The position numbers and the translations under genes are program-made. Below the pieces are notes generated by a model that ran no database searches, was not told where the DNA came from, and saw nothing but the letters and a program-made list of their open reading frames with translations. A stretch of 64,000 nucleotides of DNA from Bacteroides mediterraneensis (GTDB taxonomy: Bacteria > Bacteroidota > Bacteroidia > Bacteroidales > Bacteroidaceae), in assembly GCF_016900355.1 (NCBI RefSeq), contig NZ_JACJKA010000001.1:62001-126000 (forward strand), written 5' to 3'. Each line of letters opens with the position of its first letter. Position 1 is the stretch's first letter. Below are positions 38,171 through 46,987 of this stretch, piece after piece.

Positions 38171-38198
38171 AGCACCATACTCGCTAAAGTATGATGCT
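38171..38198 (-). terminator. Terminator of the tRNA cluster
   Basis: Minus-strand hairpin AGCATCATACT/AGTATGGTGCT (11 bp, one G-U pair, 6-nt loop) followed by a run of T residues (A run at 38165-38170 on plus). Confidence 0.88.
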
Positions 38199-38223
38199 TT
38201 ACTCTAAAAAACAATAGAACTAG

Positions 38224-38310
38224 CGGAAGCTGGGGGATTCGAACCCCCGGTACGGTAACCCGTACGGCAGTTTAGCAAACTGCTGGTTTCAGCCACTCAC
38301 CCAAACTTCC
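38224..38310 (-). tRNA. tRNA-Ser (anticodon GCU)
   Basis: An 87-nt cloverleaf on the minus strand with acceptor GGAAG.../...CTTCC, a long variable arm (CCGTACGGGTTACCGTACCG region), T arm with TTCGAAT and the anticodon loop TTGCTAA. It reads AGC/AGU. The 3' CCA is not encoded. It is identical to the copy at 38419-38505. Confidence 0.95.
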
Positions 38311-38319
38311 AGTAGCTGA

Positions 38320-38395
38320 TGGTAGCGCATACGGGAATCGAACCCGTGTTTCAGCCGTGAGAGGGCCGCGTCCTAGGCCACTAGACGAAAGCGCC
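38320..38395 (-). tRNA. tRNA-Glu (anticodon CUC)
   Basis: A 76-nt tRNA on the minus strand including an encoded CCA (38320-38322). The anticodon loop is CTCTCAC, with D arm TAGTGGCCTAG and T loop TTCGATT typical of tRNA-Glu. The acceptor stem has a G1-U72 wobble and a U6-U67 mismatch. Confidence 0.92.
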
Positions 38396-38418
38396 ATTTC
38401 TCTTTCCCAATACAAAAG

Positions 38419-38505
38419 CGGAAGCTGGGGGATTCGAACCCCCGGTACGGTAACCCGTACGGCAGTTTAGCAAACTGCTGGTTTCAGCCACTCACCCAAA
38501 CTTCC
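38419..38505 (-). tRNA. tRNA-Ser (anticodon GCU), second copy
   Basis: An 87-nt sequence identical to the tRNA-Ser at 38224-38310. It is the first tRNA of the transcript from the promoter at 38545-38575. Confidence 0.95.
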
Positions 38506-38544
38506 AAACTTTTTGGGAAAACGCATTTTCTCTCAAATGCGGTG

Positions 38545-38575
38545 CAAAGATAGAGTGAGTTTTTGAGTTGTGCAA
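38545..38575 (-). promoter_or_regulatory. Promoter of the tRNA Ser-Glu-Ser cluster
   Basis: TTG (38573-38575), 20 nt, then TATCTTTG (38545-38552) on the minus strand: a full consensus match about 40 nt before the first tRNA. Confidence 0.82.
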
Positions 38576-38683
38576 GCTTTTACAGACTTTTTTTATGAAG
38601 CAATCCCCTCCCTATCGGGTCTATTTCTAAATCTCATCTATTTTTGTAATTAATACAAATAATAATATACCACAAAATAGGTA

Positions 38684-38714
38684 TTGTGCAACAACGGCTT
38701 TTTCACTACCTTTG
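38684..38714 (+). promoter_or_regulatory. pflB promoter
   Basis: TTG (38684-38686), 20 nt, then TACCTTTG (38707-38714): a full match. The leader to the ATG at 38765 is about 45 nt. Confidence 0.82.
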
Positions 38715-38764
38715 CACACGGTTAGAGAAACCAAATTCACATCACTTTTTAATATTTTAATTTT

Positions 38765-40987
38765 ATGGCAATGAATTTCAAAGAGGGTCGTTGGAACCAT
38801 GAAATCAACGTAACCGATTTCGTAAAGACAAACATTACGCCTTACGAAGGCGACGCTTCATTCCTAACGGGTCCAACCGAACGTACAAAAGCTGTTTGGA
38901 ACAAATGCTTGGAAGCGCTGGCAGAAGAACGCGCAAACAACGGAATACGCTCTCTTGACCCATCTACTGTATCCACCATCACTTCTTTCGCACCAGGATA
39001 TATTGACAAGGAAAACGAAGTCATCGTAGGTTTGCAAACAGATGAAGTTTTACGTCGTGCCATCAAACCTTTTGGCGGTATCAAAGTCGTAGAAAAAGCC
39101 TGCCGCGAAAATGGCGTGGAAGTAGACCCCAGAGTAAAAGACATTTTTACCCATTACCGCAAAACACACAATGACGGTGTGTTCGATGCATATACAGAAG
39201 AAATCCGTTCATTCCGTTCTCTTGGCTTCCTGACAGGATTGCCCGACAATTACGCCCGTGGACGTATCATCGGTGACTACCGCCGTCTGGCACTCTATGG
39301 TTTGGACCGTCTGATTGAAGCCAAACAGAATGACCTGCGCCACCTCACAGGTCCGATGACGGATGCCCGCATCCGCCTTCGCGAAGAAGTGGCAGAACAG
39401 ATCAAAGCCCTGAAGGAAATCAAGATCATGGGCGAACAGTACGGACTGGAATTAGGACGTCCTGCATTGAATGCACAGGAAGCTGTACAATGGGTATACA
39501 TGGCTTACCTAGCTGCCGTAAAAGAACAGGACGGTGCGGCCATGTCGTTGGGTAATGTGTCTTCCTTCCTGGATATCTACATTGAATATGATATGAGGCG
39601 TGGTCTGCTGGATGAGGCTCACGCACAGGAACTGATTGACCAGTTCGTCATCAAACTGCGTATGGTACGTCATCTGCGCATGCAGGCTTACAACGATATT
39701 TTTGCAGGCGACCCGACTTGGGTAACCGAATCTATCGGCGGACGTTTCAATGACGGTCGTACCAAAGTCACCAAGACTTCTTTCCGTTTCCTGCAGACAT
39801 TGTACAACCTCGGTCCTTCACCTGAACCGAACTTGACGGTACTGTGGAGTCCGGAACTGCCGGAAGGATTCAAGAGATTCTGTGCACAGGTATCTATCGA
39901 CACCTCTTCTATCCAATATGAAAACGATGACCTGATGCGTGAAGTACGCAACTCAGACGACTACGGTATTGCCTGCTGCGTTTCTTATCAGGACATCGGC
40001 CGCCACATCCAGTTCTTCGGTGCACGTTGCAACCTGGCAAAAGCCTTGTTGCTGGCCATCAACGGTGGACGTTGTGAAAATACAGGAACACTGATGGTGA
40101 AGGGCATTCCGGCATTGACCAGCGATGTGCTGAACTTCGAAGAAGTATTGGCCAACTACAAGAAAGTGCTGAAAGAAATGGCCCGTGTATACAACGAAGC
40201 CATGAACATTATCCACTATATGCACGACAAGTACTACTACGAAAAGGCACAGATGGCCTTCGTAGACACTGACCCGGCTATCAACCTGGCTTACGGTGTA
40301 GCAGGTATGTCTATCGCCGTGGATTCACTTTCAGCCATCAAGTATGCCAAAGTAACTGCCCGCCGCAATGACATCGGCCTGACAGAAGGCTTCGACATCG
40401 AAGGCGAATTCCCTTGCTTCGGTAATGATGACGACCGTGTAGACCACCTGGCTGTCGACCTGATTTACTACTTCGACGAAGAACTGAAGAAACTGCCGGT
40501 TTACAAGAACGCCAAACCGACACTGTCTATTCTGACCATTACTTCCAACGTGATGTACGGAAAGAAAACAGGAGCTACTCCTGACGGACGTGCCAAAGGG
40601 GTAGCATTCGCTCCCGGAGCCAATCCGATGCATGGACGTGACAAGAACGGTGCCATCGCTTCTCTGAGTTCTGTAGCCAAATTGCGCTATCGCGACTCAC
40701 AGGACGGTATCAGCAACACCTTCTCCATCGTACCGAAATCATTGGGCGTGGATATGGAGAACCGTATCGAAAACCTCGTGACAATGATGGACGGTTACTT
40801 TGTAAAGGGTGCCCACCACTTGAACGTGAACGTACTGAACCGGGAAATGCTGGAAGATGCCATGGAACATCCGGAAAAATACCCGCAACTGACGATTCGT
40901 GTGTCAGGTTATGCCGTGAACTTCATCAAACTGAGCCGTGAGCATCAGTTGGAAGTGATTTCACGCAGCTTCCACGAACGCATGTAA
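38765..40987 (+). CDS. pflB: Formate acetyltransferase (pyruvate formate-lyase)
   Basis: A 740-residue glycyl-radical enzyme. The paired catalytic cysteines are C404-C405 (IACCVSYQ), and the glycyl radical site is G715 in RVSGYAV near the C-terminus. It converts pyruvate and CoA to acetyl-CoA and formate without oxygen, a main fermentation step in gut Bacteroidales. Length is normal. The activating enzyme gene follows, but a hairpin with a T-rich tail lies between them, so expression of the two may be partly separate. Confidence 0.98.
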   Translation: MAMNFKEGRWNHEINVTDFVKTNITPYEGDASFLTGPTERTKAVWNKCLEALAEERANNGIRSLDPSTVSTITSFAPGYIDKENEVIVGLQTDEVLRRAIKPFGGIKVVEKACRENGVEVDPRVKDIFTHYRKTHNDGVFDAYTEEIRSFRSLGFLTGLPDNYARGRIIGDYRRLALYGLDRLIEAKQNDLRHLTGPMTDARIRLREEVAEQIKALKEIKIMGEQYGLELGRPALNAQEAVQWVYMAYLAAVKEQDGAAMSLGNVSSFLDIYIEYDMRRGLLDEAHAQELIDQFVIKLRMVRHLRMQAYNDIFAGDPTWVTESIGGRFNDGRTKVTKTSFRFLQTLYNLGPSPEPNLTVLWSPELPEGFKRFCAQVSIDTSSIQYENDDLMREVRNSDDYGIACCVSYQDIGRHIQFFGARCNLAKALLLAINGGRCENTGTLMVKGIPALTSDVLNFEEVLANYKKVLKEMARVYNEAMNIIHYMHDKYYYEKAQMAFVDTDPAINLAYGVAGMSIAVDSLSAIKYAKVTARRNDIGLTEGFDIEGEFPCFGNDDDRVDHLAVDLIYYFDEELKKLPVYKNAKPTLSILTITSNVMYGKKTGATPDGRAKGVAFAPGANPMHGRDKNGAIASLSSVAKLRYRDSQDGISNTFSIVPKSLGVDMENRIENLVTMMDGYFVKGAHHLNVNVLNREMLEDAMEHPEKYPQLTIRVSGYAVNFIKLSREHQLEVISRSFHERM

Positions 40988-41009
40988 TTCGCTAAATAAA
41001 GTTTCATTT

Positions 41010-41059
41010 AGACACAAGTTGCCCCAGCAAAAAGAGGTGGCTTGTGTCTATTATTTTTT
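41010..41059 (+). terminator. Hairpin between pflB and pflA (terminator or attenuator)
   Basis: AGACACAAG (41010-41018) pairs with CTTGTGTCT (41041-41049), extended inward by wobble and G-C pairs to about 14 bp, then ATTATTTTTTA. It ends 8 nt before the pflA start codon. Confidence 0.75.
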
Positions 41060-41066
41060 ATCCACC

Positions 41067-41795
41067 ATGATCAGAGTACATTCATACGAATCATTAGGCA
41101 CTTACGACGGCCCCGGAATCCGACTGGTAGTGTTCCTGCAAGGATGCAACTTCCGGTGTCTGTATTGTGCCAACCCCGATACCATCGATGCCAAAGGCGA
41201 AAGCAAGGAAACCGCTCCGGAAGAAATTCTCAGAATGGCCGTAAGCCAGAAGCCCTTCTTCGGGAAAAAAGGAGGCATCACCTTCAGCGGCGGAGAACCT
41301 ACCTTCCAGGCAAAGGCCCTGATTCCTTTGTTTCGCATGCTGAAAGAAGCAGGCATCCACATTTGTGTAGACAGCAACGGCGGCATCTGGAACGAAGATG
41401 TCAAGGAACTGTTTTCACTGGCCGACCTCGTCTTATTGGATGTCAAAGAATTCAATGACGAACGCCACAAGAAGCTGACCAGCCGGAGCAATGCGCAAAC
41501 CTTAAAGACCGCAGCCTGGCTTGAAGAAAACCATAAACCCTTCTGGCTTCGCTATGTGCTGGTGCAAAACTACAGCTACTTCAAGGAAGACATCGAAGCA
41601 TTAGGAGAATATTTTAAAGACTATCAAATGATTGAGCGAGTAGAAATCCTTCCCTACCACACCTTGGGTGTGCACAAATATGAGGCCATGAAAATGGATT
41701 ATCAATTAAAGGATGTCAAACTCAATACCCAGGAACAGTTAGACGAGGCCAAACAGCTGTTCAGTAAATATTTCAAGACAGTTTACGTGAACTGA
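41067..41795 (+). CDS. pflA: Pyruvate formate-lyase activating enzyme
   Basis: 242 residues from the ATG at 41067 (MIRVHSYESLGTYDGPGIR); the upstream start at 41019 lies inside the hairpin and is rejected. The radical SAM cluster motif CNFRCLYC gives C27, C31 and C34 for the 4Fe-4S cluster. It lacks the extra ferredoxin insert of other glycyl-radical activases, as expected for a PFL-AE. It generates the glycyl radical on PflB using SAM. The close position downstream of pflB supports the pairing. Confidence 0.95.
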   Translation: MIRVHSYESLGTYDGPGIRLVVFLQGCNFRCLYCANPDTIDAKGESKETAPEEILRMAVSQKPFFGKKGGITFSGGEPTFQAKALIPLFRMLKEAGIHICVDSNGGIWNEDVKELFSLADLVLLDVKEFNDERHKKLTSRSNAQTLKTAAWLEENHKPFWLRYVLVQNYSYFKEDIEALGEYFKDYQMIERVEILPYHTLGVHKYEAMKMDYQLKDVKLNTQEQLDEAKQLFSKYFKTVYVN

Positions 41796-41887
41796 TTTTT
41801 CTACTCACAAAAAGCATTTCAGCATCCATCCAGTCATTCAAATCCGATGGATGAAGTGAGAAATTCCAAAAGCCGCCTCGCATTTAC

Positions 41888-41975
41888 CTCGACACGAACG
41901 TGACGAGGTCTTGACGCGCACGTGCGGAGGTCTCATCACGTTCGTGACGAGAGGTTGACACGTTCATGACGAGGC
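41888..41975. repeat. Array of four 22-bp hairpin-forming units (type C)
   Basis: Four head-to-tail 22-bp units of the form CTTGACACGTTCGTGACGAGG (one base trimmed), each with the symmetric core CACG-TT/AA-CGTG flanked by CTCG/CGAG. GCATTTA occurs on both sides (41880-41886 and 41974-41980). It lies between the convergent pflA and lutC genes. It has the same count and period as the arrays at 19454 and 55115 but a different sequence. Confidence 0.82.
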
Positions 41976-42039
41976 ATTTATGACTTTGCATTTCAGAGAA
42001 AACGCATCAAAACTTAATCAAACCTGCAAGGTGATACTT

Positions 42040-42081
42040 AAAAAGGCCGTTCCAAACCCAAGTTTGAAACGACCTTTTTTT
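42040..42081. terminator. Bidirectional terminator after the lut operon and pflA
   Basis: AAAAAGG/CCTTTTT outer stem with one mismatch and CAAAC/GTTTG inner stem, with T-rich tails on both strands. Confidence 0.8.
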
Positions 42082-42103
42082 AAGTCCTTATTGTATGATT
42101 CAA

Positions 42104-42691
42104 TCAGAATAACAGCACAGTCAATTCCCGGGCACCGTGTGCACCCAACACCAAGGCCTGTTCAATATCTGCGGTCTTAGAGGGGCCTGAAATAAAGACC
42201 CCATAACCGTATTCACCCGTATCAATTTCCTGATAAGCTTCGTGCATATTGTTGACCAGGTTCTTCCGGTCAAGCAAAAGAATCAACGCTTCAGAAATGA
42301 AATACACGGCACGCTGCTCTACGTCCTGTTCAATCCAAACCGCTCCATTTTCACAGACTCCTACCCGTCCACGTACTACAGCCAAATCGGTCCCGTCCAG
42401 TTCGGCCGAAGAAGCCACATCATCCGGATGGAAAGTGGCGCAGGTAATCTCTTTCAGATTGGATGCAATGCGTTTGGCATCCGGATACAGGTTGTGAATC
42501 AACACATTCACATCTTCTCCCGGCTTCACTTCTACTACATGTCCGCCAACCTCGCCCACTGTCTTACAAAACTGTGCTACTGGATCGGCATAAGTAATCG
42601 CTTCTTTTTCCAGTGTCGATAAGTCGGGCTTCTCATAACGTACCCGTGTATTCCGACGGATATTCTGTAATATATCTTCTCTACTGCTCAT
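42104..42691 (-). CDS. lutC: Lactate utilization protein C (LutC/YkgG)
   Basis: A 195-residue LUD-domain protein with the VLGAHGARELTVLLF end and SGPSKTADIEQALVLGAHG segment characteristic of LutC/YkgG. In Bacillus LutC with LutA and LutB forms an iron-sulfur complex that oxidises L-lactate to pyruvate. It is the last gene of the lutABC unit, 6 nt after lutB, followed by a terminator. Confidence 0.92.
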   Translation of the reverse strand: MSSREDILQNIRRNTRVRYEKPDLSTLEKEAITYADPVAQFCKTVGEVGGHVVEVKPGEDVNVLIHNLYPDAKRIASNLKEITCATFHPDDVASSAELDGTDLAVVRGRVGVCENGAVWIEQDVEQRAVYFISEALILLLDRKNLVNNMHEAYQEIDTGEYGYGVFISGPSKTADIEQALVLGAHGARELTVLLF

Positions 42692-42697
42692 GAATAC

Positions 42698-44065
42698 TTA
42701 TTTTACTTTACCCTTTTTCCACATATCATTAAAACTTTCCTTGGCAAACTGCGGCATATCGTGCTCTTTTCCCCAGTCGTTCATGCCATTGTAAACCATT
42801 ACACGAGGGAATGAATTGACCCATGAAGCATGACCCAAGGCGAAATTAAACAGTCCCGGATGCTCCATCAGCACCTTCATTCCGCCCGACATCACGCGTT
42901 TGGAAGAGCTGGCCACACCCAAGCCATCCAGTTTCTGACGCCAACGGTAAATCTGGTCAGCCAAATCGACTTTAGCCGGACATACGTTCTGGCAAGAATA
43001 GCACAAAGAGCAAGCCGATACATTGTCGTAATAATGCAACGGGGCCTTCAGCATACCCAAATTGATACCAATAGGTCCCGGAATGAAATACGTATAAGAA
43101 TAACCTCCTGAACGACGGTATACCGGACACGTATTCATGCAGGCTCCGCAACGCAGGCAGTTCAACGTCTTCACATGCTCCTGATCGGCCAGAATATTGC
43201 TTCGTCCATTGTCTACGATAATGATATGCAATTCTCCTCCCTTACGAGGCTTGCGATAATGAGAGGTATAAGTTGTAATCGGCTGTCCTGTACCCGAACG
43301 TGCCAGCAGACGGGTAAATACCCCCAAGGCTTCCCGGTCGGGCACAATCTTCTCCAGTCCGAAAGCGGCAATCTGCAGTTTCGGCTGTGAAGTTCCCATA
43401 TCGGCATTTCCTTCGTTGGTGCATACCACAAACTCACCGGTAGAAGCCACTGCAAAATTGGCACCGGTCATGGCAGCTTCTGCTTCGATAAATTTATGAC
43501 GCAGATTCTTGCGGGCGGCATGTGTCAGGTAAGTCTGATCGTTGTTGCCCGGTTCCGTACCCATTTCCTTCACAAACAATTCACCGATTTCTTCTTTCTT
43601 GATATGGATGGCAGGCACCACAATGTGACTCGGCTTCTTGTGCATGAGCTGAAGAATTCGTTCGCCCAAATCACTTTCCACCACGTCGATGCCTTTCTGC
43701 ATCAGAAACTCATTCAATCCACACTCTTCGGCCAACATGGACTTGCTTTTGATGAAGTGATGCACATTGTGTCCGTGCAGAATATTATAAATAATAGAAC
43801 AATACTCATCGGCATCCTTCGCCCAATATACATGGGCCCCGTTTGCCTGCGCATTTTTTTCAAATTCCTGCAGGAGCTGGTCGAGGTGACTGTTACTGTA
43901 CATCTTGATGGCAGAAGCCATGTCACGCAAATGCTCCCATTCCGGTACTTCCCGGCTCATCTTATCACGTTTGGCACGCATCATCCACAACGTCTGGTCG
44001 TGCCAGGCTGCCAGTTCCCTGTTTTCCTGAAACTTCTCGGCAGCTTTTGAATGTTTCGTACTCAT
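42698..44065 (-). CDS. lutB: Lactate utilization iron-sulfur protein (LutB)
   Basis: A 455-residue protein with an N-terminal LUD domain and two 4Fe-4S ferredoxin motifs, CLRCGACMNTCPVYR and CSLCYSCQNVCPAKV, in the C-terminal third. This is the LutB/YkgF layout. It probably passes electrons from lactate oxidation together with LutA and LutC. The start overlaps the end of lutA by 4 bp. Confidence 0.94.
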   Translation of the reverse strand: MSTKHSKAAEKFQENRELAAWHDQTLWMMRAKRDKMSREVPEWEHLRDMASAIKMYSNSHLDQLLQEFEKNAQANGAHVYWAKDADEYCSIIYNILHGHNVHHFIKSKSMLAEECGLNEFLMQKGIDVVESDLGERILQLMHKKPSHIVVPAIHIKKEEIGELFVKEMGTEPGNNDQTYLTHAARKNLRHKFIEAEAAMTGANFAVASTGEFVVCTNEGNADMGTSQPKLQIAAFGLEKIVPDREALGVFTRLLARSGTGQPITTYTSHYRKPRKGGELHIIIVDNGRSNILADQEHVKTLNCLRCGACMNTCPVYRRSGGYSYTYFIPGPIGINLGMLKAPLHYYDNVSACSLCYSCQNVCPAKVDLADQIYRWRQKLDGLGVASSSKRVMSGGMKVLMEHPGLFNFALGHASWVNSFPRVMVYNGMNDWGKEHDMPQFAKESFNDMWKKGKVK

Positions 44066-44802
44066 AATCCTGCTGCTAAAACTTCTACGATATGAATGGT
44101 TTTAATGGGTAATTTGTCACGGGAAATGATTCCGTTCTGGTGCATCAGGCAAGAACTGTCCGCACCCACAATGTATTCGGCTCCCGTATCAATGTGACGT
44201 TGCACCTTGTCGCGTCCCATTTGTCCGGACACGGCATGTTCTTCCACAGCAAACATACCTCCAAAACCGCAACATTCATCCGGACGTTCCGGTTCCACTA
44301 CCTCGATGTCTTTTACCAGCGACAACAAATCGCGCAGTTTATTATAGTAAGGTATGTTCAATTCACTCGGAGAAGAAAGATGCATCAAGCGAACTCCATG
44401 ACAACTGTTCTGGATACTCACTTTATGCGGAAAAGATGCCTTCAAAGAAGTAGGTTTTACCACATCATGGATAAACTCACAAATATCATAAATTTTCTCT
44501 TCACTGGCACAACGGTGTGACTCTTTCGCCAACAGATTGCCATAATGGTCGCGTACAAACACTACGCAACTGGCCGACGGGCCTACGATGTAATCATACT
44601 GTTCAAAAAGCCGGTCAAAGCGCTTAGCCAGCTCTACAGACTCGTTTTCAAACCCCGCATTTGCCATTGGTTGTCCGCAGCAAGTCTGATCCAGCGGATA
44701 ATCTACGTCCACTCCCAGACTCTTCAGCAACTTAAAAGAAGCTACTCCCACCTGTGGATAAACGGCATTGATATAACAGGGAATAAATAATCCTACTTTC
44801 AT
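44062..44802 (-). CDS. lutA: Lactate utilization Fe-S oxidoreductase (LutA)
   Basis: A 246-residue protein with two cysteine-rich CCG domains, CCGQPMANAGF and ECCGFGGMF, as in LutA/YkgE and related heterodisulfide-reductase-type subunits. It is the first gene of lutABC. A -7 box at 44838-44845 sits about 35 nt upstream. Confidence 0.93.
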   Translation of the reverse strand: MKVGLFIPCYINAVYPQVGVASFKLLKSLGVDVDYPLDQTCCGQPMANAGFENESVELAKRFDRLFEQYDYIVGPSASCVVFVRDHYGNLLAKESHRCASEEKIYDICEFIHDVVKPTSLKASFPHKVSIQNSCHGVRLMHLSSPSELNIPYYNKLRDLLSLVKDIEVVEPERPDECCGFGGMFAVEEHAVSGQMGRDKVQRHIDTGAEYIVGADSSCLMHQNGIISRDKLPIKTIHIVEVLAAGL

Positions 44803-44837
44803 ATATCTAAATCAGTTATTAGTCTTCTTTCGGTTGG

Positions 44838-44845
44838 CAAAAGTA
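44838..44845 (-). promoter_or_regulatory. -7 box for lutABC
   Basis: TACTTTTG on the minus strand, 36 nt before the lutA ATG. No clear -33 TTG at 20 nt, which would fit regulated expression. Confidence 0.5.
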
Positions 44846-44927
44846 AGAGGTTTTCTTCGGATATGAAAATTTTCCTTTGCATTTTGAACATGATTTCAAT
44901 TCGGACAACAAAATGTTACAAATGCGC

Positions 44928-44955
44928 GCGCCCCGCGAATCACTTCGCAGGGCGC
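44928..44955 (-). other. GC-rich hairpin between the response regulator gene and lutA
   Basis: A 12-bp stem with one mismatch (GCGCCCCGCGAA with TTCGCAGGGCGC, 44928-44939 and 44944-44955) and a 4-nt loop. It could end the regulator transcript, though the T tail is weak, or lie in an upstream leader of lutA. Confidence 0.45.
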
Positions 44956-45097
44956 ACCCAACTAATAACTAACTTCTTTTACTTTTGTGGTTTACGTAAT
45001 TTCTATATGACTAACACTGCAAAGATACGGGAATCCGCTTTTTCGGGCAATACCTAAAATTGGGTATTTTAGAATCGATCCAAACAACAGGATTCAC

Positions 45098-45706
45098 TTA
45101 CAGATTCATTTTTACTTCGCTTAATTCCACCAGCTTGTTTACAATGGCATAGATGGTCAATCCGGCAGCCGAATGTATCTGCAACTTTCGGGTGATGTTC
45201 CTCCGGTGAGTAATGACCGTATGCACGGAAATATACAACTTCTCGGCAATCTCCTTGTTGGTCATGCCACGTACCACACAACCCACAATTTCCTTTTCCC
45301 GCTGACTCAAGGAATCCGACTCACCGTCTTCTTCTCCCGCCATATTCATCAGCTGTAAAATCTTGTGCGCCAGTGAATCCACGTCATCAAACAACCCCAC
45401 GGAATCGTCATATCCTTTCAACTGGCTGGCATCTACCATCGTATAAATCAATGAGACAAATTTCATCGGCGCCTCCGGATACTCCTGCTTGAAAGCAACA
45501 ACGTCGAACCATCCTCCAAACTGAGGATTTATCACCAATATCTGAGGTTTATGCGCCTCCATACAATGCCGCAAGCCCTCTTCCGAAGAAATCTCAATAA
45601 CTTGTATGGTCAAGTCGGGCAGACGTCTTAACACAGACACCAACCCGCTACGGACAATCATTGATTTTTCGGCTACTGCAATGTATATTGTTTCCTGCGA
45701 TTTCAT
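45098..45706 (-). CDS. LuxR/NarL-type regulator with degenerate receiver domain
   Basis: A 202-residue protein: receiver-like domain (about 1-120) and LuxR-type helix-turn-helix (about 132-195; SLSQREKEIVGCVVRGMTN, LYISVHTVITH). The phosphoacceptor aspartate of normal receivers is replaced by asparagine (N60 in LVINPQ), and the acidic pair near the N-terminus is absent (IAVAEKS). This suggests control without phosphorylation. The start overlaps by 4 bp the stop of the hemerythrin-like gene, so the two are co-translated. Target genes are unknown. Confidence 0.88.
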   Translation of the reverse strand: MKSQETIYIAVAEKSMIVRSGLVSVLRRLPDLTIQVIEISSEEGLRHCMEAHKPQILVINPQFGGWFDVVAFKQEYPEAPMKFVSLIYTMVDASQLKGYDDSVGLFDDVDSLAHKILQLMNMAGEEDGESDSLSQREKEIVGCVVRGMTNKEIAEKLYISVHTVITHRRNITRKLQIHSAAGLTIYAIVNKLVELSEVKMNL

Positions 45707-46419
45707 TTTATTTCTTTTTCAAGCTCCATAATGGCAGGTACAAAGATGTAATCTTCCACCCGGTTGTGTGAAGCCAAATCTTCCTCACAACTAAAAATAT
45801 CGAACAGTGTATCATTCAACAGCTGGTTGTCACCGCCCGACGGATAATATTTGATAATGATATTTTTCAAATCTGTCAACTTGGCGTTTATCTGGTCGTG
45901 ATGACGTGCGAACACTCCGATGCTATAGTCCGGCAAACGCTCTCCCTGCAACAAGTGTTCTACATAAGTAAACACTTTCTCATTCTCATACTCCATGTGC
46001 TTCCGTACCTCGTGTACATAGGCATCGAAAAACTGGACAATGAGAAAAGCCACTTCATTTTCCGACGAACAGTCGATGGCCTCAATCAGTTTCCGGCGGA
46101 TGGTGGGCAACTGAAAATCCAAGAAATAAGAATGAGCCCTCTTCAGGTAGTCCATCAAGGCTGGAATGGAAAGCCCGCTCAAATGGTCATGGATATGGTT
46201 GCTCTCCTCTCCGAGAAAGTTCACTACAATTAAAAACGTATTGCAGTCCACATGGTTCATGGCACAGACCTCCTGTACCGACTTGTCACCGAATCCGAGC
46301 GAGACGCCAAAACGGCTCAACACCTGTAAAAGCGCATAATTCTCGCATATCAGGTCGCTCATCTTGTCAGTCGGCTTATACATCCGGGTGGTATGGTTAC
46401 ACATAAATATCGTATTCAT
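45703..46419 (-). CDS. Hemerythrin-domain protein (RIC/ScdA/YtfE-like)
   Basis: From the ATG at 46419 (MNTIFMCNHTT), 238 residues; an ATG at 46449 also exists. An N-terminal DUF542-like part (MSDLICENYALLQVLSRFG, FGDKSVQEVC) is followed by a hemerythrin-like four-helix bundle with conserved His/Glu residues (RAHSYFLDF, YVHEVRKHMEYENE, FARHHDQI, LASHNRVEDYIF), the set that holds a di-iron site. Relatives repair iron-sulfur clusters after nitric oxide damage or sense O2/NO. It is coupled to the degenerate response regulator downstream, so a sensing role is plausible. The chosen start is a judgement. Confidence 0.85.
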   Translation of the reverse strand: MNTIFMCNHTTRMYKPTDKMSDLICENYALLQVLSRFGVSLGFGDKSVQEVCAMNHVDCNTFLIVVNFLGEESNHIHDHLSGLSIPALMDYLKRAHSYFLDFQLPTIRRKLIEAIDCSSENEVAFLIVQFFDAYVHEVRKHMEYENEKVFTYVEHLLQGERLPDYSIGVFARHHDQINAKLTDLKNIIIKYYPSGGDNQLLNDTLFDIFSCEEDLASHNRVEDYIFVPAIMELEKEIK

Positions 46420-46504
46420 TATTTTACGGTGCAAAGTAAAGGAATCCACACAAAAGGCACAATCCCCAATTTTAGGTATATTTCAATAGCCTTTTTAATC
46501 CCAA

Positions 46505-46512
46505 CAAAGATA
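46505..46512 (-). promoter_or_regulatory. -7 box for the hemerythrin-regulator unit
   Basis: TATCTTTG on the minus strand, about 85 nt before the ATG at 46419. A partial -33 only. Confidence 0.4.
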
Positions 46513-46601
46513 AACCGGGACGGCACATTTTCCCAGTCAGAAAATACAAAAATTCTCTAAATAAAAAGAGGAAAAACTACCCCCGATATGCAGAAATAAG
46601 T

Positions 46602-46609
46602 TACCTTTG
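46602..46609 (+). promoter_or_regulatory. -7 box for the 114-residue gene and ygiQ
   Basis: TACCTTTG on the plus strand, 28 nt before the ATG at 46637. No -33 TTG at the usual place. Confidence 0.5.
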
Positions 46610-46636
46610 TTACAGAAACATTAAAATCATTGTATT

Positions 46637-46981
46637 ATGTATACCATACAAGCCAACGCTTCCGGCACACGGAGCATCGAAGTATCTGAGAAACATCTGG
46701 AAACTATTGAAAAATATTCCCTCTTTCAACAACTCATCGACAGCAACGGCATCGTAGACGAGACCGTGCTCGACAAGCTGAAGCTGAACATCCGTTCACT
46801 GATTGCTTCCATGGAAGAGAACAGCAAGGATTTGCTCGACTTGTGCATCGACGTCATCTACCACAACAACATGAAGGCCTTCGGATTGCACCAGCTCATC
46901 CTGCTCTACATCAAATGGGAAAGAGAAAAAGAAGAGAAAGAAGACGAAGAAGAATCTACAGAAGAAAACTCCAATTCATAA
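46637..46981 (+). CDS. Small hypothetical protein with acidic C-terminal tail
   Basis: A 114-residue protein, not recognised. The first 90 residues are predicted helical (SEKHLETIEKYSLFQQLIDS, LDLCIDVIYHNNMKAFGLHQL), and the last 20 are mostly Glu, Lys, Asp and Ser (KEEKEDEEESTEE). It is in the same reading frame as the following ygiQ-like gene, with only TAA ACT ACC between its last codon and the TTG start of that gene. It has its own -7 box. It may be a small cytoplasmic helper or adaptor, but that is a guess. Confidence 0.7.
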   Translation: MYTIQANASGTRSIEVSEKHLETIEKYSLFQQLIDSNGIVDETVLDKLKLNIRSLIASMEENSKDLLDLCIDVIYHNNMKAFGLHQLILLYIKWEREKEEKEDEEESTEENSNS

Positions 46982-46987
46982 ACTACC

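Noticed and set aside
38224-38505. Integration (attachment) site at the tRNA cluster
   Set aside because: The tRNAs are intact with no integrase nearby, no partial tRNA copy outside the cluster, and no change in gene type beside it.
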